Positions 17,753 to 26,446 of a stretch of DNA of 64,000 nt are shown in pieces (position 1 is the first letter of the stretch; each line of letters opens with the position of its first letter). The notes under the pieces are model-generated. The model did not search any database. It worked only from the letters and a program-made list of their open reading frames with translations, and was not told the origin of the DNA. Both the position numbers and the translations under genes were made by a program. This stretch comes from SIG603 sp964369415 (GTDB lineage: Bacteria; Bacillota; Clostridia; Oscillospirales; Acutalibacteraceae): assembly GCA_964369415.1 (NCBI GenBank), contig CAYJFP010000001.1:1-64000 (forward strand). The letters are read 5' to 3'.

Positions 17753-18457
17753 CTATCTTAGTTCTGCTCTGCGTATAACCAAATAGGCTACAAATCCTAC
17801 ACAAGAAATTGATAATAGCAAAGTAAGTATCGGTGCAAAAAAGTTAACTGTTCCGTCACTTGAAAAGCCAAAGAGTCCTATTAAAACTTCCAATACAGTG
17901 CCTTTAATATCTTCTGGCATGAAGTTAGTATATAGCGTGACAATCGCAATTATCATAGCTGCAAGTGCTAATGCAAAACAAATAAATTTCATTTTCCCAA
18001 GTCTATTAAAGATAAGAATAAATACATAGCTTAGACAGCAAACAAACATATACGACATAAACAGTAATATGAAGTTTGTAAAAATATTTCCATAACCGTA
18101 AATCGAACCGTACAGGGTATCGTAGTTTTGTGTAATAATATACATTAGATTTCCTACTACAGTATCTATAAGCGCCATAAGTCCTGCAATAAAAGCAAAG
18201 AAAACAAGCGTCGCTACGAAAATATATTTTCGGGTAAAACCATGCTGAATAAACATTCTAAATTCATCCTTAAACCCTAAAGCACCAAGCACGCCTATAT
18301 ACACCATTGTGTTAATTTCTATTCCGCTGACCGAACCTGTTGTTGCAGTTACTAGGAATATAAATGCAACCACTGTAAATAATATCGCATAATATATCCC
18401 AACATATTTTACCGAAGTGGAACAGGAAAAACGTATCATTGAACTAAGCTTTGTCAT
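17753..18457 (-). CDS. ABC transporter permease (YtrA-type operon)
   Basis: A 234-residue protein with about six predicted membrane helices and short loops, resembling the ABC-2 type membrane subunits found next to GntR/YtrA regulators. The start is the ATG at 18457: an AGAGG site lies about ten bases upstream inside the end of the ATPase gene. An in-frame GTG at 18469 would leave no room for a ribosome site. It presumably pairs with the ATPase encoded immediately upstream to export a small lipophilic compound or peptide, or to sense cell-envelope stress. The transported substrate is unknown. Confidence 0.8.
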   Translation of the reverse strand: MTKLSSMIRFSCSTSVKYVGIYYAILFTVVAFIFLVTATTGSVSGIEINTMVYIGVLGALGFKDEFRMFIQHGFTRKYIFVATLVFFAFIAGLMALIDTVVGNLMYIITQNYDTLYGSIYGYGNIFTNFILLFMSYMFVCCLSYVFILIFNRLGKMKFICFALALAAMIIAIVTLYTNFMPEDIKGTVLEVLIGLFGFSSDGTVNFFAPILTLLLSISCVGFVAYLVIRRAELR

Positions 18458-18458
18458 A

Positions 18459-19319
18459 TTAAGAAACACCTCTTTCTGTAAGTTTAACGAATAGTTTCTG
18501 TAAATTCATTGCACCTATTTGAAGATTGCTGTTTTGAGGAAGTCCTGATTTTTCATCTAAGATATAAGCCACTTTTAATGAACCCAGTTCGTCACAACCA
18601 ATGATATTTTTATCTTTACAGTATTCATCGACTTCACTTTGAAGTCCGCTTACGCTATAGCCTTTTTCCATGACAGCTTCGGTGCTTTCTTGAAGTAAAA
18701 TTTTACCGCTGTCGATAAGCACAACTTCTTCAATCAAACTTGCCACCTCATCAATCAAATGTGTCGCAATGATAATTGTCCTCTCATTGTCTTGATAGTC
18801 TTCAACTAGCAATTTGTAAAATAACTCTCGGTGATTTGCATCTAATCCTAGGACAGGCTCATCAAAAATGACATACGGAACATTTAGCGACATAGCCACG
18901 CTTAGTTTAAAGATAGACTGATACCCTTTTGATAATTGCTTGAATTTCTTATTTGTATTTAGCTTGAATTGCTTTGCAATTTCAAAGGCTTTTTCTATAT
19001 CAAAACAGGAATAAAATCTATTTACCCACTTAAATATCTCTTTTATCCTTAATCCATCTTCGTATAAGTCAGCTTCACTCATGCAAAAGATTTTTTCGTG
19101 CACTGCCATATTTTCTTTAGCATCTAAATCATCAATGAAAACACTTCCGCTATCTGCAAAAATACGGTTTGCTATTATGTTAATTAGTGTGGATTTTCCC
19201 GCTCCGTTTCTTCCTAGAAATCCGTATATTTTTCCATATTCAAAGGTAAAAGAAACATTGTCAAGCGCCATAACATCTTTATACCTCTTCGTAATATTTT
19301 TAATCTGAATCGAATTCAT
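18459..19319 (-). CDS. ABC transporter ATP-binding protein (YtrA-type operon)
   Basis: An ATPase subunit of 286 residues. Walker A is G-R-N-G-A-G-K-S-T, the signature is an L-S-K-G-Y-Q variant in place of L-S-G-G-Q, and Walker B is Y-V-I-F-D-E-P, followed by the H-loop in A-T-H-L-I-D-E. The L-S-K-G form is usual in exporters of the bacitracin/YtrB kind. The ATG at 19319 is chosen because GAGAGGGG lies eight bases upstream. The gene starts inside the last 20 nt of the GntR-family regulator gene and its stop is two bases from the permease start, so the three genes form one operon. Confidence 0.9.
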   Translation of the reverse strand: MNSIQIKNITKRYKDVMALDNVSFTFEYGKIYGFLGRNGAGKSTLINIIANRIFADSGSVFIDDLDAKENMAVHEKIFCMSEADLYEDGLRIKEIFKWVNRFYSCFDIEKAFEIAKQFKLNTNKKFKQLSKGYQSIFKLSVAMSLNVPYVIFDEPVLGLDANHRELFYKLLVEDYQDNERTIIIATHLIDEVASLIEEVVLIDSGKILLQESTEAVMEKGYSVSGLQSEVDEYCKDKNIIGCDELGSLKVAYILDEKSGLPQNSNLQIGAMNLQKLFVKLTERGVS

Positions 19320-19683
19320 CTTCAAAACCCCTCTCAATAAGTTTTATGACCTCTTCTTTAGTCATATTTAGTTTTACTGCCTCTGAAACCAAGGTGATTA
19401 TGTGCTTATCAAAGAAGCTCGACTGCCTTTTTTTGTGTATCTTTTTTGTAGCCCCCTCTTTAACATACATTCCCAAACCCCTTTTTTTGTAGATTATTTC
19501 CTCATCTACCAGCATATTCATCCCTTTTAGGACAGTACGAGGATTTATATTTAAGAGTGCCGAATATTCATTGGTAGATGGAATTTTCGTCTCCTCTTTG
19601 AAGACTCCGGTAAAAATATAGTCCTCTAATTGTTCCGCTATCTGAATAAATATTGCTTTATCCGAATTAAAATCTATGTTCAA
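19300..19683 (-). CDS. GntR-family (YtrA subfamily) transcriptional regulator
   Basis: A short (127 aa) regulator with the winged-helix DNA-binding domain at about residues 10-75 (I-F-x-Q-I-A-E-Q-L-E-D-Y-I, I-P-S-T-N-E-Y, N-P-R-T-V-L-K-G-M) and a C-terminal helical segment of only about 40 residues. This is the YtrA architecture, lacking a ligand-binding domain. The start is TTG with AAGGGGG seven bases upstream. It heads an operon with the ABC ATPase and permease, and a 22-bp near-perfect palindrome lies about 20 bp before its start, indicating autoregulation. Confidence 0.9.
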   Translation of the reverse strand: MNIDFNSDKAIFIQIAEQLEDYIFTGVFKEETKIPSTNEYSALLNINPRTVLKGMNMLVDEEIIYKKRGLGMYVKEGATKKIHKKRQSSFFDKHIITLVSEAVKLNMTKEEVIKLIERGFEDEFDSD

Positions 19684-19701
19684 TGTCTCGCCCCCTTTGC
19701 G

Positions 19702-19723
19702 GTTAGTTACTTAAGTACCTAAC
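19702..19723. promoter_or_regulatory. Palindromic operator of the YtrA-type repressor
   Basis: The left half GTTAGTTACTT and the reverse complement of the right half (GTTAGGTACTT) differ at one base. The site sits just downstream of the -10 box of the operon promoter, covering the transcription start. That position suits repression by the adjacent GntR-family protein. Confidence 0.7.
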
Positions 19724-19726
19724 TGC

Positions 19727-19755
19727 ATTTTATGATAAATTTTCTGATTTGTCAA
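19727..19755 (-). promoter_or_regulatory. Sigma-A-type promoter of the GntR/ABC operon
   Basis: On the minus strand TTGACA (19750-19755) and TAAAAT (19727-19732) are spaced by 17 bp, directly upstream of the palindromic operator. Confidence 0.7.
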
Positions 19756-19879
19756 GATGAATTCTTAGATTTTTTTAAAATTTGTCTTGCAAGATATTCA
19801 TTTGCACATCTTTTTATGCATAAAATTAATGATTATACACTTATATATACTATAATTATTTGTTTTTAAAAAGATTTTG

Positions 19880-19893
19880 TGAATATTTATTCA
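19880..19893. promoter_or_regulatory. ARG box upstream of argG
   Basis: The 14-mer TGAATATTTATTCA fits the ArgR/AhrC half-operator pattern TGAAT-WWWW-ATTCA at every position. It lies eight bases upstream of the -35 element of the argG promoter. Binding by an ArgR encoded elsewhere is inferred from the family's known sites. Confidence 0.7.
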
Positions 19894-19901
19894 ATTTACT
19901 C

Positions 19902-19929
19902 TTGCATTTTTTTAAAATAAGTGTATAAT
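19902..19929 (+). promoter_or_regulatory. Sigma-A-type promoter of the arginine cluster
   Basis: TTGCAT (19902-19907) and a consensus TATAAT (19924-19929) are spaced by 16 bp, about 40 bp before the argG start. The rest of the divergent region 19756-19879 is A+T-rich and shows nothing codable. Confidence 0.65.
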
Positions 19930-19968
19930 AATAACATTAAATGATTTAACCGAAAGGATGACTAAAAA

Positions 19969-21198
19969 ATGGCTAAAACAAAAAAAGATATAAAAAAAGT
20001 TGTACTCGCATATTCAGGAGGTTTAGATACATCGATAATCATTCCATGGCTTAAAGAAAACTACAACAACTGCGAAGTTATTGCGGTTTCAGGTGACGTT
20101 GGACAAGGCACTGAGCTTGACGGCCTTGAGGAAAAAGCAATTAAAACAGGTGCTTCAAAACTTTACATCGCCGACTTAAAAGAAGAGTTTGTTCAAGATT
20201 ACATCTATCCAACTATGAAGGCCGGCGCTGTATACGAAGGTAACTACCTCTTAGGTACATCGTTTGCTCGTCCAATAATCGCAAAAAGAATCGTTGAAAT
20301 TGCTCTTGAAGAGGGCGCAGATGCAATTTGCCACGGCTGTACTGGTAAAGGTAACGACCAAGTTAGATTCGAGCTTACTATAAAAGCTTTCGCACCTGAC
20401 ATGGCTATCATCGCTCCATGGCGTGAATGGGATATCAAGAGCCGTGACGAGGAAATCGACTATGCCGAGGCGCATAATATTCCACTAAAAATCAGCCGTG
20501 AGACAAACTATTCTAAAGATAAAAACCTATGGCACCTTTCACATGAAGGTCTTGACTTAGAAGATCCAAACAGCGAGCCATTTTATAATAAAGAAGGCTT
20601 CCTTGAAATGGGCGTTTCACCTGAAATGGCACCTGACAAGGCGACTTATATCACTCTAGGCTTTGAACAAGGCACACCAGTTACTCTTGATGGACAAAAG
20701 CTTACAGGCATCGAAATGGTGACTAAACTTAACGAACTCGGTGGCGCTAACGGTATAGGACTTGCCGATATAGTCGAAAATAGACTTGTCGGTATGAAAT
20801 CTCGTGGTGTTTACGAAACTCCAGGCGGAACAATTCTTTACCACGCACATAACAAACTAGAAGAGCTTTGCCTAGATAAAGACACTTACCACTACAAACA
20901 ACAAATCGCTTTAAAATATGCCGATTTAGTATACAACGGCCAATGGTTTACTCCTTTAAGAGAGTCTCTAGACGCATTTGTAAGCGTGACTCAAGAGACA
21001 GTTACAGGCGAAGTTAAACTCAAATTATACAAAGGCAATATCATTGACGCTGGCGTGACTTCACCATATTCACTATATGATGAAGAAATCGCAACCTTTG
21101 ACGAGGATGAAGTTTATGACCAAAACGACAGCGCTGGATTCATCAATCTATTCGGACTTCCAATCCAAGTTCAAGCTAAAAAAAGACTTAAGAAATAA
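19969..21198 (+). CDS. argG: Argininosuccinate synthase
   Basis: An enzyme of 409 residues joining citrulline and aspartate with ATP hydrolysis. The N-terminal PP-loop A-Y-S-G-G-L-D-T-S is at residues 14-22, and G-C-T-G-K-G-N-D-Q-V-R-F is at about 125-136. The Y-E-T-P-G-G and R-E-S-L-D-A-F segments of the citrulline/aspartate site are intact. Length matches the bacterial short type. It is the first gene of the arginine cluster, preceded by a promoter and an ARG box. The 86-nt gap to argH holds a small palindromic repeat. Confidence 0.97.
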   Translation: MAKTKKDIKKVVLAYSGGLDTSIIIPWLKENYNNCEVIAVSGDVGQGTELDGLEEKAIKTGASKLYIADLKEEFVQDYIYPTMKAGAVYEGNYLLGTSFARPIIAKRIVEIALEEGADAICHGCTGKGNDQVRFELTIKAFAPDMAIIAPWREWDIKSRDEEIDYAEAHNIPLKISRETNYSKDKNLWHLSHEGLDLEDPNSEPFYNKEGFLEMGVSPEMAPDKATYITLGFEQGTPVTLDGQKLTGIEMVTKLNELGGANGIGLADIVENRLVGMKSRGVYETPGGTILYHAHNKLEELCLDKDTYHYKQQIALKYADLVYNGQWFTPLRESLDAFVSVTQETVTGEVKLKLYKGNIIDAGVTSPYSLYDEEIATFDEDEVYDQNDSAGFINLFGLPIQVQAKKRLKK

Positions 21199-21221
21199 GT
21201 TTTATAAAAGATATTATAAAA

Positions 21222-21248
21222 GTAGGGGCGACCTTTGGTCGTCCACTA
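21222..21248. repeat. Short GTAGGGG-type palindromic repeat between argG and argH
   Basis: GTAGGGGCGACC (21222-21233) and GGTCGTCCACTA (21237-21248) form an imperfect hairpin. The left arm matches that of the hairpin at 29923-29952 at all but one position. This is a small dispersed intergenic palindrome within an operon, where it might act as an attenuator or mRNA-stability hairpin. Confidence 0.6.
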
Positions 21249-21284
21249 TTTGATATAGACGGAAAAATTATTTGAGGTGATTAT

Positions 21285-22673
21285 TTGAAACTCTGGAAAG
21301 GGCGCTTTTCTAAAGAAGTCGACCCAAAAACTAACGATTTTAACTCTTCTATTTCTATAGATAACCGCATGTTCCGTGAGGACATAGTCGGCAGCATTGT
21401 CCACTCCAAAATGCTTGGAGAATGTGGCATAATTTCAAAAGAAGATAGCGCTCTTATAGGAAAAGAGCTTGCTAAAATGCATGACGAAATTGAAAGCGGT
21501 GAGCTTTTAATAGACCCAAATGCCGAAGATATACACACTTTCATAGAGTCTACTTTAACAGAAAGAATCGGAGATGCGGGAAAAAGACTTCACACTGGAA
21601 GAAGCCGAAACGATCAAGTCGCACTAGATATTAGAATGTATCTTAGAAAAGAATGTGACATGCTTATGGGACTTTTAAGAGACTTTTGTGAAAGCCTTTT
21701 AAAAAGAGCTGGCGAACACTATGATACAGTTATGCCAGGCTATACTCACCTTCAAAGAGCACAGCCGATAAGCTTTGGGCATCACCTTCTTTGCTATTGC
21801 GAAATGATTTTAAGGGATATCGAAAGACTTCAAGACGCATTTTTCAGAATGAATTATTGCCCTCTAGGTTGTGGCGCACTCGCTGGAACGACTTATCCTA
21901 TAAATAGAGAGAGGACTGCTGAGCTTTTAGGCTTTGCAGCACCGATGAGAAACAGTCTTGATGGTGTTTCAGACAGAGATTTCTGTGCCGAAATCGCCTT
22001 TGCCATTTCACTTTGTATGGTTCATCTTTCTAGATTTTCTGAAGAAGTTATTTTGTGGTGCTCTTGGGAGTTTAAATTCATTGAGCTTGACGATGCATTT
22101 TCAACTGGTTCAAGCATAATGCCACAAAAGAAAAATCCAGATATTACCGAACTTATCCGTGGCAAAACAGGCAGAGTAGTCGGCGATTTAACCGCACTTT
22201 TAACCATGATGAAAGGTTTGCCACTTGCATATAACAAGGATATGCAAGAAGATAAGGAAGCCGTTTTCGATGCTGTCGATACTTTAAAGCTTTGTCTAAC
22301 ACCACTTATTCCGATGACTGACACCATGAAGGTGAATAAATCCAACATGAGAAATGCAGCGGCCAAGGGATTTATCAATGCAACCGACTGTGCTGACTAC
22401 CTAGTTTCAAAAAAAGGTACCGCCTTTAGAGATGCATATAAAATCACTGGCGAACTGGTTAGTATTTGCATAGAAAAAGGTCTTGATTTAGAAAGTTTAG
22501 AACTTTCTGAATACCAAAAAATATCTCCTTTATTTGATGAAAGTGTTTACGAATACATTAATCTCGATAAATGTCTAGGTGATAGAACTTCACTAGGCGG
22601 ACCTTCTCCAACTAATGTAAAAAAAGAAGTGGAGATTATGAAAAAAAGATTAGAGGACGCATTCAGTGATTAA
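21285..22673 (+). CDS. argH: Argininosuccinate lyase
   Basis: The last enzyme of arginine synthesis, splitting argininosuccinate to arginine and fumarate (462 aa). The N-terminus W-K-G-R-F-S and the T-G-R-S-R-N-D-Q-V segment (about 104-112) are present. The fumarase-superfamily signature G-S-S-I-M-P-Q-K-K-N-P-D lies at about 277-288, and the catalytic H-L-Q-R-A-Q is intact. Translation starts at TTG with GAGGTG a few bases upstream; no in-frame ATG fits the family N-terminus. Co-transcribed with argG. Confidence 0.96.
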   Translation: MKLWKGRFSKEVDPKTNDFNSSISIDNRMFREDIVGSIVHSKMLGECGIISKEDSALIGKELAKMHDEIESGELLIDPNAEDIHTFIESTLTERIGDAGKRLHTGRSRNDQVALDIRMYLRKECDMLMGLLRDFCESLLKRAGEHYDTVMPGYTHLQRAQPISFGHHLLCYCEMILRDIERLQDAFFRMNYCPLGCGALAGTTYPINRERTAELLGFAAPMRNSLDGVSDRDFCAEIAFAISLCMVHLSRFSEEVILWCSWEFKFIELDDAFSTGSSIMPQKKNPDITELIRGKTGRVVGDLTALLTMMKGLPLAYNKDMQEDKEAVFDAVDTLKLCLTPLIPMTDTMKVNKSNMRNAAAKGFINATDCADYLVSKKGTAFRDAYKITGELVSICIEKGLDLESLELSEYQKISPLFDESVYEYINLDKCLGDRTSLGGPSPTNVKKEVEIMKKRLEDAFSD

Positions 22674-22711
22674 AAACACTTAGCAAAAATTAAAAATAAC
22701 AGGAGATTATA

Positions 22712-23329
22712 ATGACATTAACAAATTTAAGTAAAAGTATATTTGCAGGTTTAGCGGTTTCAATGGCAGCAACGGCATATTTATCAGTAGAAGATTCTAT
22801 CGTAGGAGGAGTTCTCTTCTCGCTTGGACTTTTGGCAATATATCTATTCGACTGGAATCTTTATACAGGAAAATGTTGCTACTTTGTAGATAACCCGAAG
22901 AAAAATTCTCCAATTATTTTATATGCATTTGTTGGAAATTTAATTGGAATTCTCATCTTTACCTACGCTTTAAACCTTGCTGGACTAACAGTGCACGAAA
23001 AGGCACTTGAGTATGTTCAGTACAAGTTATCTAACACATATATCGAATCATTTATCAGGGCGATTATGTGCGGAATTGCTATGAGCATTGCCGTTTTAGG
23101 CTATAAAAAACAAAAAGATGACTTTGGACGTTTTATAATTGTAGCTCTTCCAATTACTGTTTTTATTGTTGCAAAATTTGAACATGTCATTGCTAATTTT
23201 TACTATATTTCTCTATCAGGTTCATGGAGCCTTGATTCATTTATTTTCATTTTAATTTGTGCTGTAGGAAATTTAATCGGTTGCTCTATCATTCCCTTAT
23301 ACAATCGAATCTCACAAATCAAGGCTTAA
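22712..23329 (+). CDS. Short formate/nitrite transporter (FNT) family channel
   Basis: A 205-residue membrane protein with about six hydrophobic helices that matches the FNT pattern: N-L-Y-T-G-K as the omega-loop motif, V-G-N-L-I-G in the third helix, and the pore histidine context F-E-H-V-I-A-N near residue 153. The last helix contains G-N-L-I-G. FNT pentamers pass formate, nitrite, hydrosulfide or acetate/lactate. Typical members have about 260-280 residues, so this is a compact version with shortened termini. It lies inside the arg cluster between argH and argC with a good AGGAGA site. Why a monovalent-anion channel should be made with arginine enzymes is unclear. Confidence 0.75.
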   Translation: MTLTNLSKSIFAGLAVSMAATAYLSVEDSIVGGVLFSLGLLAIYLFDWNLYTGKCCYFVDNPKKNSPIILYAFVGNLIGILIFTYALNLAGLTVHEKALEYVQYKLSNTYIESFIRAIMCGIAMSIAVLGYKKQKDDFGRFIIVALPITVFIVAKFEHVIANFYYISLSGSWSLDSFIFILICAVGNLIGCSIIPLYNRISQIKA

Positions 23330-23366
23330 ATTTATTTATAATCTTCTTTAAGAAAGGACATTTACT

Positions 23367-24401
23367 ATGATAAAAGTTGGAGTAATCGGAGCGACAGGCT
23401 ATGCAGGAGCTGAGCTTGTACGGCTTATTTTTAACCATAAAAAAGCAGAGCTTGTTGCAATTAGCTCTGTAAGTTTTGAGGGTAAAAAACTCTCAGAAGT
23501 ATACCCTTCGTATCTTAATTTATGTGATATGCTTTGTGAAAATGAGGATGAAGTTGTTAAAAAATCAGATGTGATTTTTGCCGCTCTCCCCCATGGACTT
23601 TCTGAAAAAATCGCCCTTAAATGCAGCGAAAGCAATAAGGTTTTTATAGATTTAGGTGCTGACTTTAGACTTGAAAATGAAGAAGATTACAAAGAGTGGT
23701 ACGGCCTTGAATACGAAGAGAAAGAACTTCATCAAAAGGCGGTTTATGGACTTCCAGAAATCTTCCGTGACAAGATAAAAGGCAAGAAAATCATCGCAAA
23801 TCCAGGCTGTTATACTACAGCTGTGCCTCTCGCACTTTACCCCGCTTTAAAAGAAGGTCTAATAAATCCTACTGGCATAATTGCCGACTGCAAATCAGGC
23901 GTTACAGGTGCCGGAAGAGGACTTTCTCAAATGACCCATTTTTCGGATTTGAACGAGGGATTTTTAGCCTACAAAGTCGCAAGTCACCGCCATACTCCTG
24001 AAATTGAGCAAACGCTTTCTAAGATAACAGGAGAAAAACATCAAATGACTTTTGTACCACATCTCCTTCCTGTAAACAGAGGAATTTTAGCCACTTGTTA
24101 TGCTAAATTAAGCGAGGGTGTTACCGAGGAAATGCTTAGAAAAGCCTATGAAAAGTGCTATGACAATGAATTTTTTGTAAGGCTTCTTCCAAGTGGAAAA
24201 TCTGCCGATATTCACAATATTAAATACACTAATTTTTGTGATGTAAGCATTTTTACAGACGAAAGAACTGGTACTTTCATTGCTATTTCGGCGATAGATA
24301 ACATGGTAAAAGGTGCAGCTGGACAAGCGATTCAAAACATGAATATTTGTTTTGGACTAGATGAAAAAGAAGGCCTTGTGATAATACCTCCAGCTGTTTA
24401 A
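23367..24401 (+). CDS. argC: N-acetyl-gamma-glutamyl-phosphate reductase
   Basis: An NADPH-dependent reductase of 344 residues for the third step of ornithine synthesis. The Rossmann motif G-A-T-G-Y-A-G-A-E-L is at about 8-17, and the catalytic cysteine lies in N-P-G-C-Y-T-T (about 147-153). The H-x-P-E-I motif is in the dimerisation domain. The type-1 (about 345 aa) form is seen. AAGGACA precedes the ATG. It is followed 16 nt later by the methyltransferase gene. Confidence 0.97.
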   Translation: MIKVGVIGATGYAGAELVRLIFNHKKAELVAISSVSFEGKKLSEVYPSYLNLCDMLCENEDEVVKKSDVIFAALPHGLSEKIALKCSESNKVFIDLGADFRLENEEDYKEWYGLEYEEKELHQKAVYGLPEIFRDKIKGKKIIANPGCYTTAVPLALYPALKEGLINPTGIIADCKSGVTGAGRGLSQMTHFSDLNEGFLAYKVASHRHTPEIEQTLSKITGEKHQMTFVPHLLPVNRGILATCYAKLSEGVTEEMLRKAYEKCYDNEFFVRLLPSGKSADIHNIKYTNFCDVSIFTDERTGTFIAISAIDNMVKGAAGQAIQNMNICFGLDEKEGLVIIPPAV

Positions 24402-24417
24402 TTAATGAGGATTTAAG

Positions 24418-25218
24418 ATGCAAACTAATAAAGACATTGATTTTGGAAAAGCCTTTGACTGGGGTCAAGCTTCTTTAGATTATGCAAAATTCAGAGACAT
24501 ATACCCAAAGGAATTTTACCAAAAAATAATAGATTTAGGCCTTTGTGCAAAGGGACAAAACGTCCTTGATTTGGGCACGGGCACGGGTGTTTTACCCAGA
24601 AATCTATATAAATTTGGAGCAAAATTTACAGGTGCAGATATTTCACAAAATCAGATTGAACAGGCCAGAATTTTAAGCAACGAAAACAGCATGGATATTG
24701 ATTATATCGTATCAAGTGCCGAGGATATATGCTTTGAAGACTGTAGTTTTGACACGGTTTTAGCCTGTCAATGCTTTATGTATTTTGATAAGAAAATTAC
24801 ACTTCCAAAAATATATAACATACTTAAAAAGGGCGGCCACTTTGCCATTTTGTTTATGGCTTGGCTTCCGTTTGAAAGCATTATAGCAAAAAATAGTGAA
24901 GACTTGGTGTTAAAATATAATCCTGACTGGACAGGAGGCAAACTTACAAGAGAGCTATTAAAAAACAATCCTGATTTTTTAGGTGAAATGTTTGAAATAG
25001 AGCATAATATATCTTTTGATATAAACCTTAGTTTCACTCCCGATTCTTGGCACGGCAGAATGAAGGCTTGCCATGGAATGGGCGCTTCTTCACTTCCAAA
25101 AGACACTATAGACGCTTGGGAAAAAGAGCATTTAGACTATATGAAAACTCTTCCCGATAATTTTGAAATAATACACCACTGTACCATATTAAATTTAGTA
25201 AAAAAGGAGACACTATAA
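24418..25218 (+). CDS. Class I SAM-dependent methyltransferase
   Basis: A 266-residue Rossmann-fold methyltransferase. Motif I is V-L-D-L-G-T-G-T-G-V (about 45-54), the acidic ribose-binding residue follows in G-A-D-I-S, and the S-F-D-T-V-L-A post-I/II segment is intact. A Trp- and Gly-rich C-terminal part (P-D-S-W-H-G-R-M-K-A) is typical of ubiE/small-molecule methyltransferases. Its stop codon overlaps the argJ start by one base, so it is translated with the arg genes. Nothing in arginine synthesis needs methylation, so its role here is unknown. Confidence 0.85.
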   Translation: MQTNKDIDFGKAFDWGQASLDYAKFRDIYPKEFYQKIIDLGLCAKGQNVLDLGTGTGVLPRNLYKFGAKFTGADISQNQIEQARILSNENSMDIDYIVSSAEDICFEDCSFDTVLACQCFMYFDKKITLPKIYNILKKGGHFAILFMAWLPFESIIAKNSEDLVLKYNPDWTGGKLTRELLKNNPDFLGEMFEIEHNISFDINLSFTPDSWHGRMKACHGMGASSLPKDTIDAWEKEHLDYMKTLPDNFEIIHHCTILNLVKKETL

Positions 25219-26432
25219 TGAAGATGATAAACGGCGGTGTGACTGCCGCAAAAGGTTTTAAGGCGGGTGGCGTACTAGCTGGCATAAAAAAAGGCAGAAC
25301 CACACCTGATGTCGCTTTAATCGTGAGCGAAGTTATGTGTAGTGCCGCCGCAGTTTACACGCAAAATCTTGTAAAGGGCGCACCGATTATCGTGTGTCAA
25401 AACAACCTTGAAAATGGCAAAGTACAGGCGGTTATTTGCAACAGTGGAAACGCAAACACCTGCAATGCCGACGGAATCGAAAAGGCCGAAAGAATGTGTG
25501 AAATTGCCGCAGAAATTTTGAATATAGATAAAAGTGATGTCATAGTCGCATCAACAGGAGTTATCGGCCAAGTTTTGAATCTAGAGCCTGTTGAAAAGGC
25601 AAAAGAGGCACTATTTAAAAGCCTTAGTGAAGACGGCTCAGCACTTGCGGCACAGGCGATAATGACCACCGATACCTATAAAAAAGAGTGCGCAGTTTCC
25701 TTTGAACTAGACGGAAAAACCGTGACTATAGGCGGAATTGCAAAGGGTAGCGGAATGATTCATCCAAATATGGCGACCATGCTTTCCTTTGTCACCAGCG
25801 ACTGTAATATTTCAGCTAAGATGATAAAAAAAGCAGTTAAAGAAGCCGCCGACAAAAGCTTTAACATGATTAGTGTTGACGGAGACACTTCCACAAACGA
25901 CACGCTTTCTTTAATGGCAAACGGACTTGCTGGAAACAGTGAAATTGTAGATGAAGACACTAATTATAGAACTTTTGTAAAAGCTCTTACAAAAGTTTGC
26001 ACCGAGCTTTCCAAACTGATGGCGGCAGACGGCGAGGGTGCGACAAAACTTATCATTTGTAAAACTCTAAATGCCAAAGATTTTGAAACCGCCAAGACCG
26101 TGTCGAAATCTGTCATATGTTCAAGCCTTTTTAAAGCCGCTATGTTCGGTGAAGATGCAAACTGGGGCAGAGTTTTATGCGCTATTGGATACAGTGGAGC
26201 AGATGTCGACGTGAATAAAATCGACCTTAAATTTGTGAGTAACAAAGGTGAACTTCCTGTTTGTGAAAATGGTGCTGGCATAGATTTTTCAGAAGAAAAA
26301 GCAAAAGAAATTTTAGGCGAAAAAGAAATTACTGTAGTCATTGATTTAAAAAGTGGAACCGAAACCGCCGAGGCTTTCGGCTGCGATTTAACCTATGACT
26401 ATGTTAAAATAAACGGAGATTACAGAACTTAA
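25218..26432 (+). CDS. argJ: Bifunctional ornithine acetyltransferase/N-acetylglutamate synthase
   Basis: A 404-residue Ntn-type enzyme that recycles the acetyl group from N-acetylornithine to glutamate, and in bifunctional forms also uses acetyl-CoA. The self-cleavage site is seen in K-G-S-G-M-I-H-P-N-M-A-T-M-L, with Thr as the new N-terminal nucleophile (near residue 191). The A-A-V-Y-T-Q-N and C-N-S-G-N-A-N-T-C oxyanion segments are intact. No argA or argE is in the window, consistent with the cyclic pathway. Whether this copy is mono- or bifunctional cannot be told from sequence alone. Confidence 0.95.
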   Translation: MKMINGGVTAAKGFKAGGVLAGIKKGRTTPDVALIVSEVMCSAAAVYTQNLVKGAPIIVCQNNLENGKVQAVICNSGNANTCNADGIEKAERMCEIAAEILNIDKSDVIVASTGVIGQVLNLEPVEKAKEALFKSLSEDGSALAAQAIMTTDTYKKECAVSFELDGKTVTIGGIAKGSGMIHPNMATMLSFVTSDCNISAKMIKKAVKEAADKSFNMISVDGDTSTNDTLSLMANGLAGNSEIVDEDTNYRTFVKALTKVCTELSKLMAADGEGATKLIICKTLNAKDFETAKTVSKSVICSSLFKAAMFGEDANWGRVLCAIGYSGADVDVNKIDLKFVSNKGELPVCENGAGIDFSEEKAKEILGEKEITVVIDLKSGTETAEAFGCDLTYDYVKINGDYRT

Positions 26433-26446
26433 AAGGAGCGTTATGA

